A stretch of DNA of 64,000 bases, taken from positions 30,442-94,441 of the forward strand of contig CANSKS010000004.1 in the NCBI GenBank assembly GCA_947647615.1, read 5' to 3'. The notes under the pieces were generated by a model, which worked only from the letters and a program-made list of their open reading frames with translations, ran no database searches and had not been told where the DNA came from. Numbering within the stretch: position 1 is the first letter of the stretch; every line of letters begins with the position of its first letter. Below, piece by piece: positions 35,293 to 43,726 of the stretch. Source of the stretch: an uncultured Neglectibacter sp. GTDB lineage: Bacteria > Bacillota > Clostridia > Oscillospirales > Acutalibacteraceae. Made by a program: the position numbers and the translations under genes.

Positions 35293-35323
35293 AAATAGAG
35301 GCAAAACCGCCTCTATTTTTTAT
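35293..35323 (-). terminator. Terminator of the corrinoid activator gene
   Basis: AAATAGAGGC and GCCTCTATTT form a 10-bp stem with a 6-base loop; the minus-strand tail is TTTATTTTG, about 85 bases after the activator stop. The plus strand also has a T run. Confidence 0.7.
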
Positions 35324-35402
35324 TGTACCAAGGGCTTTTTAAATTTTCAAAAAGGAAAATTTTCTTCGGGCAAAAAGTCTTTCCTGTCCCGGGAAACCTG
35401 CC

Positions 35403-36959
35403 TTAAAACATCATGCACTCCACATATTGCTCCATAAAATAGGGGGAAGAAGAAAGTTCCAGCAATTTAGATTCCGAAACAATTTTTTGGCTTTCCCTGC
35501 GCCCGGAAAGGCTCAACAGTTCAAATATGGCTCCCATACCGGCGGCGTTGCCAACGGCCCTGGCCTTTTCCACCAACTCTTGGGGAATCAACCCAATTCG
35601 GCCAGCCTTTTCGCAGTTAATGAAACTGCCAAATCCGCCGGCCAACAGCAACTCGTTCAAGTCCTCTGCCTTTTTCCCCGCCTCCTGCAGCAAGGAGCGT
35701 ATTCCGGCACAAATGGCCGACTTGGCCAGCTGCACCTGGCGAACATCTTTTTGGGTGAGCATTACACCGCTTTCCCCCAGCAATACGGCAGGCTCGTCAT
35801 CCGCTTCCACGACATAACGGGAAAACTCTCCGCAGTCTTCATTGATGCAGCCCGTCTCGTCGATCAACCCAGCGTCTAAAAGGGCCGCCACGCCGTCGAT
35901 GAGCCCGGAACCACAGATGCCCAAGGCCTTTCCCCCGCCAATAATCTCACAGCAGATTTTTCCTGCTTCCAGCCACACTTTGCCAATGGCTCCCTCGGCC
36001 GCGGACATGCCGGAAGAAATTCCGGCTCCCTCAAAGGCAGGCCCGGCGGCAGTGGAACAGCAAAACAGCCTTTCCCCATCCCAAAGGCCCATTTCCCCAT
36101 TGGTGCCCACATCGATCAGCAGGGAAGTTTCCGGCCTTCTGGTAATCCCGCTGGAAAGCACCGCGCTGGTAATATCGCTGCCCACAAAAGCTCCAATGAG
36201 TGGAGGCACATAAACCTTGACGCCGGAAAAGGCTTCCATGCCCAAAGCGTTTTGGGAAAGCTCCACGCCATAGCGGCAGGGAGCCTCAAAGGGCGCATGG
36301 GACAAGGGTTCCACGCTTTCGCCAAAGAGCAGGTACATCATGGTAGTATTTCCGGTAATGACCATGCTGTCCACCTGCGAGGGCTCTGCCTTTTGTTCTT
36401 CACACAGCTTTAAGAAACATTTTTCCAGCTTTTCCCGCAGGCAGGCCCGCAAGGCCTCGGCTTCTCCCGCCAAGGCCTTTTCGATGCGGGAAATCACATC
36501 TGCCCCGAAGATCCCCTGGGGATTGGGAAAGGAGTCTTTTCCCAGCAAGAGGGCCTTTTTTAAGTCGTAACAATAAACGGCTACAGTGGTGGTGCCAACA
36601 TCTACGGCAAAGCCCAGCCCGCTGCCCGAGGGCTCCGGCGAAAATTCCGGCAGCTCGCCTTCGGACAGCACCATGGTCTCGGCCTGTTCAACAAGAATCT
36701 GAGCGTCCCCTAAAGCCTGGGTCAGACAAGCCAACCGCTTCCCCTTTTCCAGTTCCTTTCCCAGCGTCTCCCGCTCTTTTTCACCGGGCTCTGAAAGAGC
36801 ACCGGAAGCGGTCACTTTACATTTTCCGCACACGCCTCTGCCTCCGCAGGGCATGGAAAAAGGCACACCGCAGTCCTGTAAAACGCTTGCAAGAAGCACC
36901 GGTTCTTGGTATAATAGCACTGTAGATTTTCCCCGATAAGTTACCGTAACCTGAAACAT
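35403..36959 (-). CDS. Reductive activator of corrinoid-dependent enzymes (2Fe-2S plus ASKHA domain)
   Basis: A 518-residue RACE-type protein. The N-terminal ferredoxin domain has MPCGGRGVCGKC and RLACL, the C-x5-C-x2-C...C set of a 2Fe-2S cluster. A linker leads to a large ASKHA domain (DUF4445) with nucleotide-binding motifs DVGTTTVA near residue 119 and LIDVGTNGEM near 290 and the late LAGGFGSF near 447. These proteins reduce inactive cob(II)alamin on corrinoid proteins to cob(I)alamin in an ATP-dependent way. The corrinoid protein, DUF1638 protein and PocR-type regulator are encoded divergently just downstream of its start, so it is the repair partner of that system. Confidence 0.93.
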   Translation of the reverse strand: MFQVTVTYRGKSTVLLYQEPVLLASVLQDCGVPFSMPCGGRGVCGKCKVTASGALSEPGEKERETLGKELEKGKRLACLTQALGDAQILVEQAETMVLSEGELPEFSPEPSGSGLGFAVDVGTTTVAVYCYDLKKALLLGKDSFPNPQGIFGADVISRIEKALAGEAEALRACLREKLEKCFLKLCEEQKAEPSQVDSMVITGNTTMMYLLFGESVEPLSHAPFEAPCRYGVELSQNALGMEAFSGVKVYVPPLIGAFVGSDITSAVLSSGITRRPETSLLIDVGTNGEMGLWDGERLFCCSTAAGPAFEGAGISSGMSAAEGAIGKVWLEAGKICCEIIGGGKALGICGSGLIDGVAALLDAGLIDETGCINEDCGEFSRYVVEADDEPAVLLGESGVMLTQKDVRQVQLAKSAICAGIRSLLQEAGKKAEDLNELLLAGGFGSFINCEKAGRIGLIPQELVEKARAVGNAAGMGAIFELLSLSGRRESQKIVSESKLLELSSSPYFMEQYVECMMF

Positions 36960-37216
36960 AGAAGCATTCCTTTCGGTTGTTATTTTTTAAGAATTTTTTA
37001 GAAAAAGTCGAAATGAATATTTTTAGATATTTCTATTATCATAAACCACCAACTCCTTTTTTTCTAGGAATTTTTTATTATTTTTTTTAAAATTTTGACG
37101 AATTCTATTTTTAACACAAAGCCAATGAATGCTCGGTAAAAAAATGCCTGTTTGCATTGCGAGCAAGGGGTTTTAGATCTTTAAATTCTTAATAACTAAG
37201 AAAGTTGTGTGAACTG
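36960..37216. other. AT-rich divergent regulatory region
   Basis: A very AT-rich 257-base region between the divergent activator and DUF1638 genes. Runs of T and A prevent a confident promoter call; TTGACG at 37093-37098 and TTGCGA at 37157-37162 lack clear -10 partners. A PocR-AraC regulated promoter is likely here. Confidence 0.45.
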
Positions 37217-37963
37217 ATGACCCTGCATATAATCGCCTGTCAGGTCTTTTATCGGGAGGTAAGTTTCCTTGCGTCCCAAAGCTCTTGTACCACTACAATC
37301 ACCTGGATGCCCCAGGGCATGCACAACACTCCCGAGCTATTGCAGAAGGCCTTGCAACTGGAGATTGAAAAACTGGATCAAGCCTATGAGTCCGGAACCC
37401 TGCGTCAGGTTCCCAACGCCCTGGTGCTGTGTTACGGTCTTTGTTCTTATGGCGTCGCGGGACTTTCTTCTCGCCATTTTCCTTTGGCACTTCCCCGCAC
37501 AGATGACTGTATCGGCATTTTTTTAGGCTCTCAACAACGATATTTGCGGGAATTCGAAAAACACCCCGGCAGCCTTTGGCTTACAAACGGCTGGTTTGAA
37601 ACAGATGCCGTCCCGGCAGAAAAAGATCCGGCAGCCATTCGGGCAAAATATGCGGAGGAATACGGGGAAGAAAATGCCGATTTTCTATTAGAGCAGGACC
37701 AGGCATGGATTTTTCATTACCATGCCTGCTCTTATATCACCTCTCCCGCCTACCGGAAAAACGCTTCTTTCCAGGAAAGGGCCCGGGCTTTAGCACAAAG
37801 GAACCATTGGGATTTTTACACCTTCAATGGCGATAATTCCCTGCTTTTTCGGCTGCTAAACGGCGAGTTTCCAGAGGATGAAATTTTGCTCTGTCCTCCC
37901 GGCGCCAAAATATTTCCCAGCTTCGATGAAAAGAAGGTTTGTTGGAAAGCTGAAAAAGCATAA
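37217..37963 (+). CDS. DUF1638 domain-containing protein
   Basis: Started at the ATG at 37217 the product has 248 residues; the TTG at 37205 used in the track has no better site and both have a weak SD. Family stretches are LVLCYGLCSYGVAGL near residue 75, PRTDDCIGIFLGS near 95 and LWLTNGWFE near 118. DUF1638 proteins are frequently encoded beside corrinoid proteins and UroD-like methyltransferases, but their reaction is unknown to me. Several cysteines (CYGLCSYG, the DDC motif) could bind metal. It begins the divergent corrinoid gene set. Confidence 0.85.
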   Translation: MTLHIIACQVFYREVSFLASQSSCTTTITWMPQGMHNTPELLQKALQLEIEKLDQAYESGTLRQVPNALVLCYGLCSYGVAGLSSRHFPLALPRTDDCIGIFLGSQQRYLREFEKHPGSLWLTNGWFETDAVPAEKDPAAIRAKYAEEYGEENADFLLEQDQAWIFHYHACSYITSPAYRKNASFQERARALAQRNHWDFYTFNGDNSLLFRLLNGEFPEDEILLCPPGAKIFPSFDEKKVCWKAEKA

Positions 37964-38046
37964 CGTAAAATATTACCAAAAATCATAATTTATTTCTATA
38001 TTTTAAAAAGGAGTTCCGATAAAATAACCTTCGTAAGGTGACGTAC

Positions 38047-39267
38047 ATGAAAGAGATTACCCTTCAAAAACTACATTTTTATGGCCGTCATTTGGCAGAG
38101 CTGTTTTGTACAGAATATCGGGTGGTCGATACACAGGAGCGTTGCTTTGTGGGTGAACATCGGGACGAAGCTTACCTGTTTGCACCTTATTGCCAAAACA
38201 AAAATTGTGTACTTTTAAACAATTGTCTCTATGGTTGTCACGAAGCTTACCGCTGGGGTGGAAAATACATTTTTTATTGCCCCGAAAGTTTCATTTTCAT
38301 CGCTTCTTCCGTTTCGGATGACAATGGGGAATTGGCCGGCGGCCTCGTCCTTGGCCCTATCATCATGGGGGAACTGGACGACATCATGGAGTTGTACCAA
38401 AACCCTGAGATTCGAAAAGACATCATGTCTATTTCAAATCTTTCCACAGAAAACGTAAACCACATCGCCGAACTCATGGCGGGGCTCACAGAAGGTATTT
38501 CCGGTGTTTCCCACAGCCTGCTGGGCGGCATCACCTTCAAACAGGAAAACTTCTTAAAGTCGCTTTATGAAACGCAAACTCCGGACGACCCTGCCAGGGT
38601 GCCTGTTTATCCCATTGAAACAGAAAAAGAACTGCAATTACTTATCAAAAACGGCGATAAAAACGGCGCTCAGCTGCTGTTAAACGATCTGTTGGGAAAA
38701 ATCTATATTCTTTCGGAATTCGATGTATCTTTGATTAAGATTCGCACCATAGAATTGCTCTCTGTGCTTTCCCGGGCGGCTATCGATGCCGGCGCCGATA
38801 TCAACGAGATCATGTGGTTCAACACCGGCTGTATTCCGGAAATGCAAAAATGCAATACCATTGAGGAACTAAGCGTTTGGATCACTGGCGTTATGCACCG
38901 GTTCATCAGTTATTCCTTCGATTTTTCTTCCGTAAAGCATTCCGACACCGTATATAAGGTGATCGATTATATTCGCCGGAACTATTACCAAAAGATGACT
39001 CTGGACAGCATTGCCAAGTATGTGAATTTCAGCAAGACTTATTTGAGCCGTATCTTTAAAGAAGAGACAGGGGAAAATATTTCTTCCTACATCAACAAGG
39101 TTCGGGTAGAGCGGGCAAAAATTTTACTTGCCGACCAAAATGTGCCCCTTGTAGACGTTGCCAACCTTACTGGATTTGAAGACCAAAGCTATTTCACCAA
39201 GGTATTCAAATCCGTAACGGGGGTCTCCCCCAAAAAATATAAAGAGAACAGAAAGAAACTTTCATAA
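38047..39267 (+). CDS. AraC family regulator with PocR-type sensory domain
   Basis: A 406-residue regulator starting at the ATG at 38047 (AAGGTG 6 bases upstream) rather than the GTG at 38038. The N-terminal ~150 residues resemble the PocR ligand-binding domain with several cysteines and histidines (APYCQNKNCVLLNNC, GCHEAY, FYCPESF), a possible metal or cofactor pocket. The C-terminal ~100 residues are a double AraC HTH (MTLDSIAKYVNFSKTYLSRIFK and GFEDQSYFTKVFK). PocR-domain regulators control B12-dependent and C1 pathways, which fits the corrinoid genes on either side. It probably senses the methylated substrate. Confidence 0.9.
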   Translation: MKEITLQKLHFYGRHLAELFCTEYRVVDTQERCFVGEHRDEAYLFAPYCQNKNCVLLNNCLYGCHEAYRWGGKYIFYCPESFIFIASSVSDDNGELAGGLVLGPIIMGELDDIMELYQNPEIRKDIMSISNLSTENVNHIAELMAGLTEGISGVSHSLLGGITFKQENFLKSLYETQTPDDPARVPVYPIETEKELQLLIKNGDKNGAQLLLNDLLGKIYILSEFDVSLIKIRTIELLSVLSRAAIDAGADINEIMWFNTGCIPEMQKCNTIEELSVWITGVMHRFISYSFDFSSVKHSDTVYKVIDYIRRNYYQKMTLDSIAKYVNFSKTYLSRIFKEETGENISSYINKVRVERAKILLADQNVPLVDVANLTGFEDQSYFTKVFKSVTGVSPKKYKENRKKLS

Positions 39268-39286
39268 TCTCTAGGAGGAATCAACA

Positions 39287-39937
39287 ATGGATCAGAAAGA
39301 ATTATTGGCAGAAATCAGCAGCTGGCTGCAAAAAGGCCGTATGCCCAAGGTAAAGGAAATGGTCACCCAGGCTTTGGATGAAGGCATTTCCGCCAAAGAT
39401 ATTTTGGAAGAGGGCCTGCTGGATGGTATGAGCGTGATTGGTGAAAAGTTCAAGAACAACGAAGTGTTTGTTCCCGAAGTGCTCATCGCTGCCAGAGCCA
39501 TGAACGGCGGTGTGGAAATTTTGAAGCCCTACTTGGTAGAGGCAGGTGTAGAAACCAAAGGTACCGTTGTAATTGGTACGGTTAAAGGCGACCTGCACGA
39601 TATTGGCAAGAACCTGGTAAAAATGATGATGGAAGGCAAAGGCCTCAACGTGATCGACCTGGGTGTGGATGTCTCTCCTGAACAGTTCGTTGCCACTGCC
39701 AAAGAGAACAACGCCGATATCATTTCCTGCTCCGCTCTGCTCACCACCACCATGGGTGAAATGAAAAACGTAGTTGACCTGGTAAAGGCCGATCCCGAAT
39801 TGAACGGCAAAGTAAAGGTAATGATCGGTGGCGCTCCTGTTACCGAAGCTTATTGCCAGAAAATCGGCGCCGACTGCTATACTTCCGACGCTGCTTCTGC
39901 TTCCGACGCTGCTTTGGCTTTCTGCCAGGGTGCCTAA
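39287..39937 (+). CDS. Corrinoid protein (MtaC/MtbC-like methyl carrier)
   Basis: A 216-residue corrinoid protein in two domains. The N-terminal helical cap (about 1-85) is typical of methyltransferase cognate corrinoid proteins. The B12-binding domain has the DxHxxG motif in GDLHDIGKN (lower axial histidine near residue 105), with SALLTTTM near 150 and GGAPV near 182. It carries a methyl group between a substrate methyltransferase and an acceptor methyltransferase. TAGGAGG lies 8 bases before the ATG. It is the last gene in the set and is followed by a strong terminator, so no methyltransferase gene is co-transcribed with it. Confidence 0.96.
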   Translation: MDQKELLAEISSWLQKGRMPKVKEMVTQALDEGISAKDILEEGLLDGMSVIGEKFKNNEVFVPEVLIAARAMNGGVEILKPYLVEAGVETKGTVVIGTVKGDLHDIGKNLVKMMMEGKGLNVIDLGVDVSPEQFVATAKENNADIISCSALLTTTMGEMKNVVDLVKADPELNGKVKVMIGGAPVTEAYCQKIGADCYTSDAASASDAALAFCQGA

Positions 39938-39957
39938 GAAGACCAGTTTCTCTTATA

Positions 39958-39998
39958 AAAAAACCGAAAACCTGAGAGCTCAGGTTTTCGGTTTTTTC
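39958..39998. terminator. Terminator of the corrinoid protein gene
   Basis: AAACCGAAAACCTGA pairs perfectly with TCAGGTTTTCGGTTT around a 4-base loop, followed by a T run. A run of A before the stem lets it also serve the minus-strand lipoprotein gene. Confidence 0.92.
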
Positions 39999-40008
39999 TT
40001 TCTCAGTC

Positions 40009-40593
40009 TTATTCTCCTGTCGGGGCAGAAAACTCCCTGGCACAAAGCAACTCCCCTTGCATATCCAAGTACCGGATCTCCACAACAGGGTTCTCTATCT
40101 TGACAGTGGTGGCTATGTAAGAAGCCACTCATTCAAAAATAGCGGCTGCATTATCCAGGCTTTCTTCCAAAAGCGAAACCACCTGCTCTCTATCGGCCAG
40201 TTCCTGCTGATATTGATAAACATAGATCATCCTGTTGCCTTCCGCAGTCACCGTAAGGTCCATGCCCCCTTCCTGGGCGGCAGATGCCAGCGCTTCGATC
40301 TCTTCCTGCATGGCCTCGGCGCTCATGAGATCTTCCAGGGTAAAGCTCCCGGCTTCTTCCGAACCGGAGGCTTCGGAAGAAGCTGCGGAGGAAGTGGCTT
40401 CCGACTGCCCCGTGCTGCTCTTTTCTTCCTTTTTCGCCGCCGAACTTTCGCTGTCTTCCGAGGTAGAGACACTGCTTTCTTTTTTGACTTGCTCGGAGCT
40501 GCTCTCTCCTTTTGTGGCGACCAGACTGGCACAAGCCGTCATGGTACATAGGAGAACCAGCGCAATCCCCATACAACAAATACGTTTTTTCAT
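40009..40593 (-). pseudogene. Lipoprotein interrupted by an in-frame TGA
   Basis: From an ATG at 40593 (AAGGAG 10 bases upstream) a signal peptide with lipobox TMTAC and a long Ser/Glu/Lys linker lead to a folded domain. The frame stops at TGA (40129-40131) but continues unbroken for another 39 codons to TAA at 40009-40011. The read-through part (VKIENPVVEIRYLDMQG) aligns with the C-terminus of the neighbouring lipoprotein (VEVDDPVIVMKFIDVNG), so the TGA interrupts a once-complete gene. The 154-residue truncated form in the track lacks this last strand region. Nonsense mutation, read-through or sequence error are all possible. Confidence 0.75.
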
Positions 40594-40770
40594 AAAAGTC
40601 AATCTCCTTTAACATAATAATTTTGGCGTAGCTACTGTGCCGACCGCGCGTTTTCTACTCAAACCGACGCCGCAGCCCGGCCTTTTGCTTATATAGAAAC
40701 TCCCGATCCCATAGATATGGAAACAGAAAGCATCTTAAAACCACCTTGGTCCTTCCCTTCACTTTACTTC

Positions 40771-41181
40771 TCAATTTTGAGAATCGAACTCTTGGAAGAA
40801 CACTTCCTTGCCATTCACATCGATAAATTTCATCACAATCACGGGATCATCTACTTCCACAGCGGACTTTAGAGAAGCAAAGATTTCCTCTTTCTGAAGC
40901 TCCAGTTCCTTTACCATTTCTTTAAAAGCATCACTCATACCGCTGGTATTTCCCAAATTCTGCAGGAAAGTAAAGGTGTAAATGAGCCTGTTGTCCTCTC
41001 CGGTAATATCGATCTCTACCAGTCCATCCACCTGATCCTGCAAAACCTTCCGCTGGGACTGCATTTCTTCTGATTCTGCAAATTCCTTCAAGCTGGCCAC
41101 TTTTCCGCTGCAGGCCGCCATAGAAAGCAGCATCAAGGCAGCCAGAAACAAAACTGCCATCTTAAATCCATTTCTTTTCAT
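40771..41181 (-). CDS. Small lipoprotein (DUF4854-like)
   Basis: A 136-residue lipoprotein started at the ATG at 41181 (GGGAG 9 bases upstream). The signal peptide ends in a lipobox SMAAC. The mature domain has the pattern EIDITGEDNRLIYTFTF, shared with the neighbour (DLTVTAEGNRMIYVYQY), and ends in a beta-strand-rich PVIVMKFIDVNGKE. Proteins of this size and pattern occur in many Clostridia and I do not know a proven function. It is paralogous to, and about 180 bases upstream of, the TGA-interrupted lipoprotein gene on the same strand. Confidence 0.72.
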   Translation of the reverse strand: MKRNGFKMAVLFLAALMLLSMAACSGKVASLKEFAESEEMQSQRKVLQDQVDGLVEIDITGEDNRLIYTFTFLQNLGNTSGMSDAFKEMVKELELQKEEIFASLKSAVEVDDPVIVMKFIDVNGKEVFFQEFDSQN

Positions 41182-41486
41182 CCTAGGGATCTCCCTTTCT
41201 ATCACAACAATAAGTCATTTTTCCGTTGCCCAAAGAACAGCGAAGCTATGATAGTACTTTCTAAGGCAAAAGTCAACCTGCGCTTTCCGATTTCTCGGAA
41301 AAAAACTTACAAAAACGACAGAATACAAGGGCTTTTCTAACGTTTGGAAAATCGGCTTTACGAAACCAGAAGTTTATGCTATTTTATTAACAGCCTATTG
41401 CTTTTTCTTCCCGGCGGAAGAACCTGGGCGGCAATAAAAGGCCCAGTGTTTTCTGCCACAGTTAATTTTCAAAGGAAAGGAATCTC
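41182..41486. other. Divergent intergenic region before the asparaginase gene
   Basis: About 305 bases without a gene. The only candidate site is a weak plus-strand promoter TTTACG (41357-41362), 17-base spacer, TATTTT (41380-41385). Confidence 0.4.
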
Positions 41487-42464
41487 ATGAAAAAGATACT
41501 TTTACTCACCACCGGAGGCACCATCGCTTCCCGCAAAACGGAGCAGGGCCTTGCGCCCCAACTGACGCCGGAAGAACTGCTTTCTTACCTGCCGGACTTT
41601 TCTTCTCTTTGCCGCATCACCACCTTGCCCCTTTTAAATTTGGACAGCACCAACATAAGTCCGGAGCATTGGCTGGAAATGGCCGCGGCCATTGAAGAAA
41701 ACTATTCCTCCTACGACGGCTTTGTTATTTGTCACGGCACCGACACGCTGGCCTATTCGGCCGCGGCCCTTTCTTATTTGATCCAAAATTCCGCAAAACC
41801 CATCGTGCTCACCGGTGCACAGCAGCCCATCGATGCGGAAAACACCGATGCCAGAACCAACCTGGCCGACAGTCTTCTCTATGCCAATTCTGGTCCCAGC
41901 GGTGTGTGTATTGTATTTGGCAGCCATGTAATCGCCGGAACCCGCGCCAAAAAAATGCGCACAAAAAGCTACAACGCCTTTACCAGCATCAACTTTCCCG
42001 AGCTGGCCTCCGTAAGGGGCCAAAGGGTGATTCGTTATATCCCCTGGGAAAAGCCAGATGTCCCTAACTTTTTTCACAAGCTGAACAGCCGGGTATTTTT
42101 GCTGAAATTGACCCCCGGCATGCCCGCCGAGGCCTTTGCCGCCGCCGGCAAGCTCTGCGATGGTCTCATCATAGAAAGCTATGGCGTGGGAGGCATACCC
42201 AGCCTTTATCTTAAGGAATTGGAGGCTCTTACTCAACAGGGAAAGACCATCATCATGGCTACTCAGGTCCCCCAAGAAGGCAGCGACCTTTCTGTTTACC
42301 AGGTGGGGCATATCCTCAAAAAGAAATACCACCTGCTGGAAACCTACGACATGACTCTGGAGGCCACAGTCACAAAGCTCATGTGGGCGTTGGGACAAAC
42401 AAGCGACCAGGAGACCATTCGAGAGTTATTCAAAACCACGGTCAACTACGACCTGCTTTTTTAA
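41487..42464 (+). CDS. L-asparaginase
   Basis: A 325-residue cytoplasmic asparaginase. The N-terminal TTGGTIAS (about residues 8-15) carries the nucleophilic threonine, and the second motif GFVICHGTDTLAYSA (about 74-88) carries the second catalytic threonine and the conserved aspartate. The lack of a signal peptide favours the type I (AnsA-like) form. It hydrolyses asparagine to aspartate and ammonia. AAAGGAAAGGAATCTC precedes the ATG. It is monocistronic and convergent with a metallo-hydrolase gene. Confidence 0.95.
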   Translation: MKKILLLTTGGTIASRKTEQGLAPQLTPEELLSYLPDFSSLCRITTLPLLNLDSTNISPEHWLEMAAAIEENYSSYDGFVICHGTDTLAYSAAALSYLIQNSAKPIVLTGAQQPIDAENTDARTNLADSLLYANSGPSGVCIVFGSHVIAGTRAKKMRTKSYNAFTSINFPELASVRGQRVIRYIPWEKPDVPNFFHKLNSRVFLLKLTPGMPAEAFAAAGKLCDGLIIESYGVGGIPSLYLKELEALTQQGKTIIMATQVPQEGSDLSVYQVGHILKKKYHLLETYDMTLEATVTKLMWALGQTSDQETIRELFKTTVNYDLLF

Positions 42465-42481
42465 CGGCAGAAGGGCAATCC

Positions 42482-43267
42482 TTAGGGCCGTTTTATTCTT
42501 TCGGGATCATAAAGGAATTCGCGGAGCAGTCCATGGGAAAGGCGGTTACAATGGATGGTCCTTTCACCCAGGGTCATAGTATAGGGTTCTCCCTGCAAGG
42601 TTCCAGCGATCAGGCCCTGCAAGGCCGCTTCCACATCTTCCAGGTAAGAAAATCCCAGCGGTACAGGAGATTGGTACCGGTGACCAGGCAGAATTCTTAT
42701 TTCTCTTCCCCACTTCGTCACTTCTGTTTTCAGCCTTTTTACACCTTCCAGCAGTTCTTCCAAGGAGGTGGTACCTATTTGCATCCAGAAGTGGCCGGAG
42801 CCAATAGCGTCCCCGGAAAAAACAAGGCCCTCTTCTCGAATGAAAAGCACGTCTCCGGCGGGCGTATGTCCGGGAAGAAGCATGGTTTTCAAAACGCGTC
42901 CGCCCAAATCAAATTCCCGGCCGTCTTCCAAATCTTGAAAGAAATCTTCGGGGAGTTCTTTTCCAAGCCGGCCAGCCACCATAGGACGGTCCAACTTGTT
43001 CAGGTACACTTTGCAGCCCGCTTCTACAAATTCCTGGGTGGCAAGGCCAAAATGGTCGGCATGGCCATGGGAAATCACCACATCAATGGGCAAATTGGTA
43101 AGCTCTCGCGCCTTTTGGTAAAGGCCGGTTACCTCCTGGAGCGTGTCGAACATAATGGCCCGCTCTTCCCCACAGATCAGGTACCCGTCTATTTGGTGGC
43201 CGCTTCCCTCGTCCTCAATAAAGTTCCACACCTTTTTCGCTACTTCTTTTACCAGTAAGGTTCTCAT
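42482..43267 (-). CDS. MBL-fold metallo-hydrolase
   Basis: A 261-residue metallo-beta-lactamase-fold enzyme with SHGHADH (HxHxDH, about residues 66-72), LPGHTPAGD near 132, FSGDA near 149 and a late LPGH near 193. Compared with the 8-kb homologue it is shorter and lacks its C-terminal extension. Substrate unknown; thioester or lactone hydrolysis is typical of the family. The promoter carries an extended -10 and the leader contains a hairpin that could attenuate transcription. Confidence 0.9.
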   Translation of the reverse strand: MRTLLVKEVAKKVWNFIEDEGSGHQIDGYLICGEERAIMFDTLQEVTGLYQKARELTNLPIDVVISHGHADHFGLATQEFVEAGCKVYLNKLDRPMVAGRLGKELPEDFFQDLEDGREFDLGGRVLKTMLLPGHTPAGDVLFIREEGLVFSGDAIGSGHFWMQIGTTSLEELLEGVKRLKTEVTKWGREIRILPGHRYQSPVPLGFSYLEDVEAALQGLIAGTLQGEPYTMTLGERTIHCNRLSHGLLREFLYDPERIKRP

Positions 43268-43384
43268 AAAATCCCTCTTTCTTTATCTATCTTAGCCGAC
43301 ATCCCGAGCAAGCCGTCAATTCAAGCGCACCTGCCCTTTTCTCATCGGTTTTCACGCCTTGCCAGCGTAAACCGACAAGTTTTA

Positions 43385-43422
43385 ATAAAAGAAGGCCTGT
43401 CTCCATGGCTTTTGGAAACAGG
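43385..43422 (-). terminator. Leader hairpin, possible attenuator, of the metallo-hydrolase gene
   Basis: On the minus strand CCTGTTTCCA and TGGAGACAGG form a stem with one mismatch, followed by CCTTCTTTTATT. It lies between the promoter and the gene, so it could be a regulated terminator. Confidence 0.45.
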
Positions 43423-43436
43423 TAACTAATGAGTTT

Positions 43437-43445
43437 ATTATAGCA
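43437..43445 (-). promoter_or_regulatory. Extended -10 promoter of the metallo-hydrolase gene
   Basis: Minus-strand TGCTATAAT is a consensus extended -10 element. No good -35 is present, as is usual for this promoter type. Confidence 0.6.
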
Positions 43446-43605
43446 TAAACTTCTATGGCATTCCATAATTTCTTTGACTTTTTCCAAGTTTTTCATAGTA
43501 CGCAAGGCTTTTTGTTTGCCTTCGCGGTGGCACGGAATCTTTTCCGAAAGTGGCATAGAAAAGATAAAGGAGGCCATTCTTTCGCAAAACCTTATTGCAA
43601 TTTTC

Positions 43606-43634
43606 TTGCAATTTTCCGGGCTATATGCTATAAC
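43606..43634 (+). promoter_or_regulatory. Promoter of the PNPOx-like gene
   Basis: TTGCAA (43606-43611), 17-base spacer ending in TGC, TATAAC (43629-43634). Confidence 0.65.
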
Positions 43635-43726
43635 TTTGACATAGAGGCCAGGCATTTTCTGCCCTATCTTGTCAAAAACGAATAGCAGAGACACAGAATA
43701 AAAGCAAAGCAAAATAGGGGAGCGTT

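Larger units (their letters stand above)
43268..43726. other. Divergent intergenic region with two promoters
   Basis: About 460 bases. It holds a minus-strand extended -10 promoter and leader hairpin for the metallo-hydrolase, and a plus-strand promoter for the PNPOx-like gene. The 141-residue minus-strand ORF at 43287-43712 spans both promoters, has no SD and is judged not to be a gene. Confidence 0.6.

Noticed and set aside
43287-43712. 141-residue minus-strand ORF between divergent genes
   Set aside because: It covers two promoters and a leader hairpin, has no SD and no family features.
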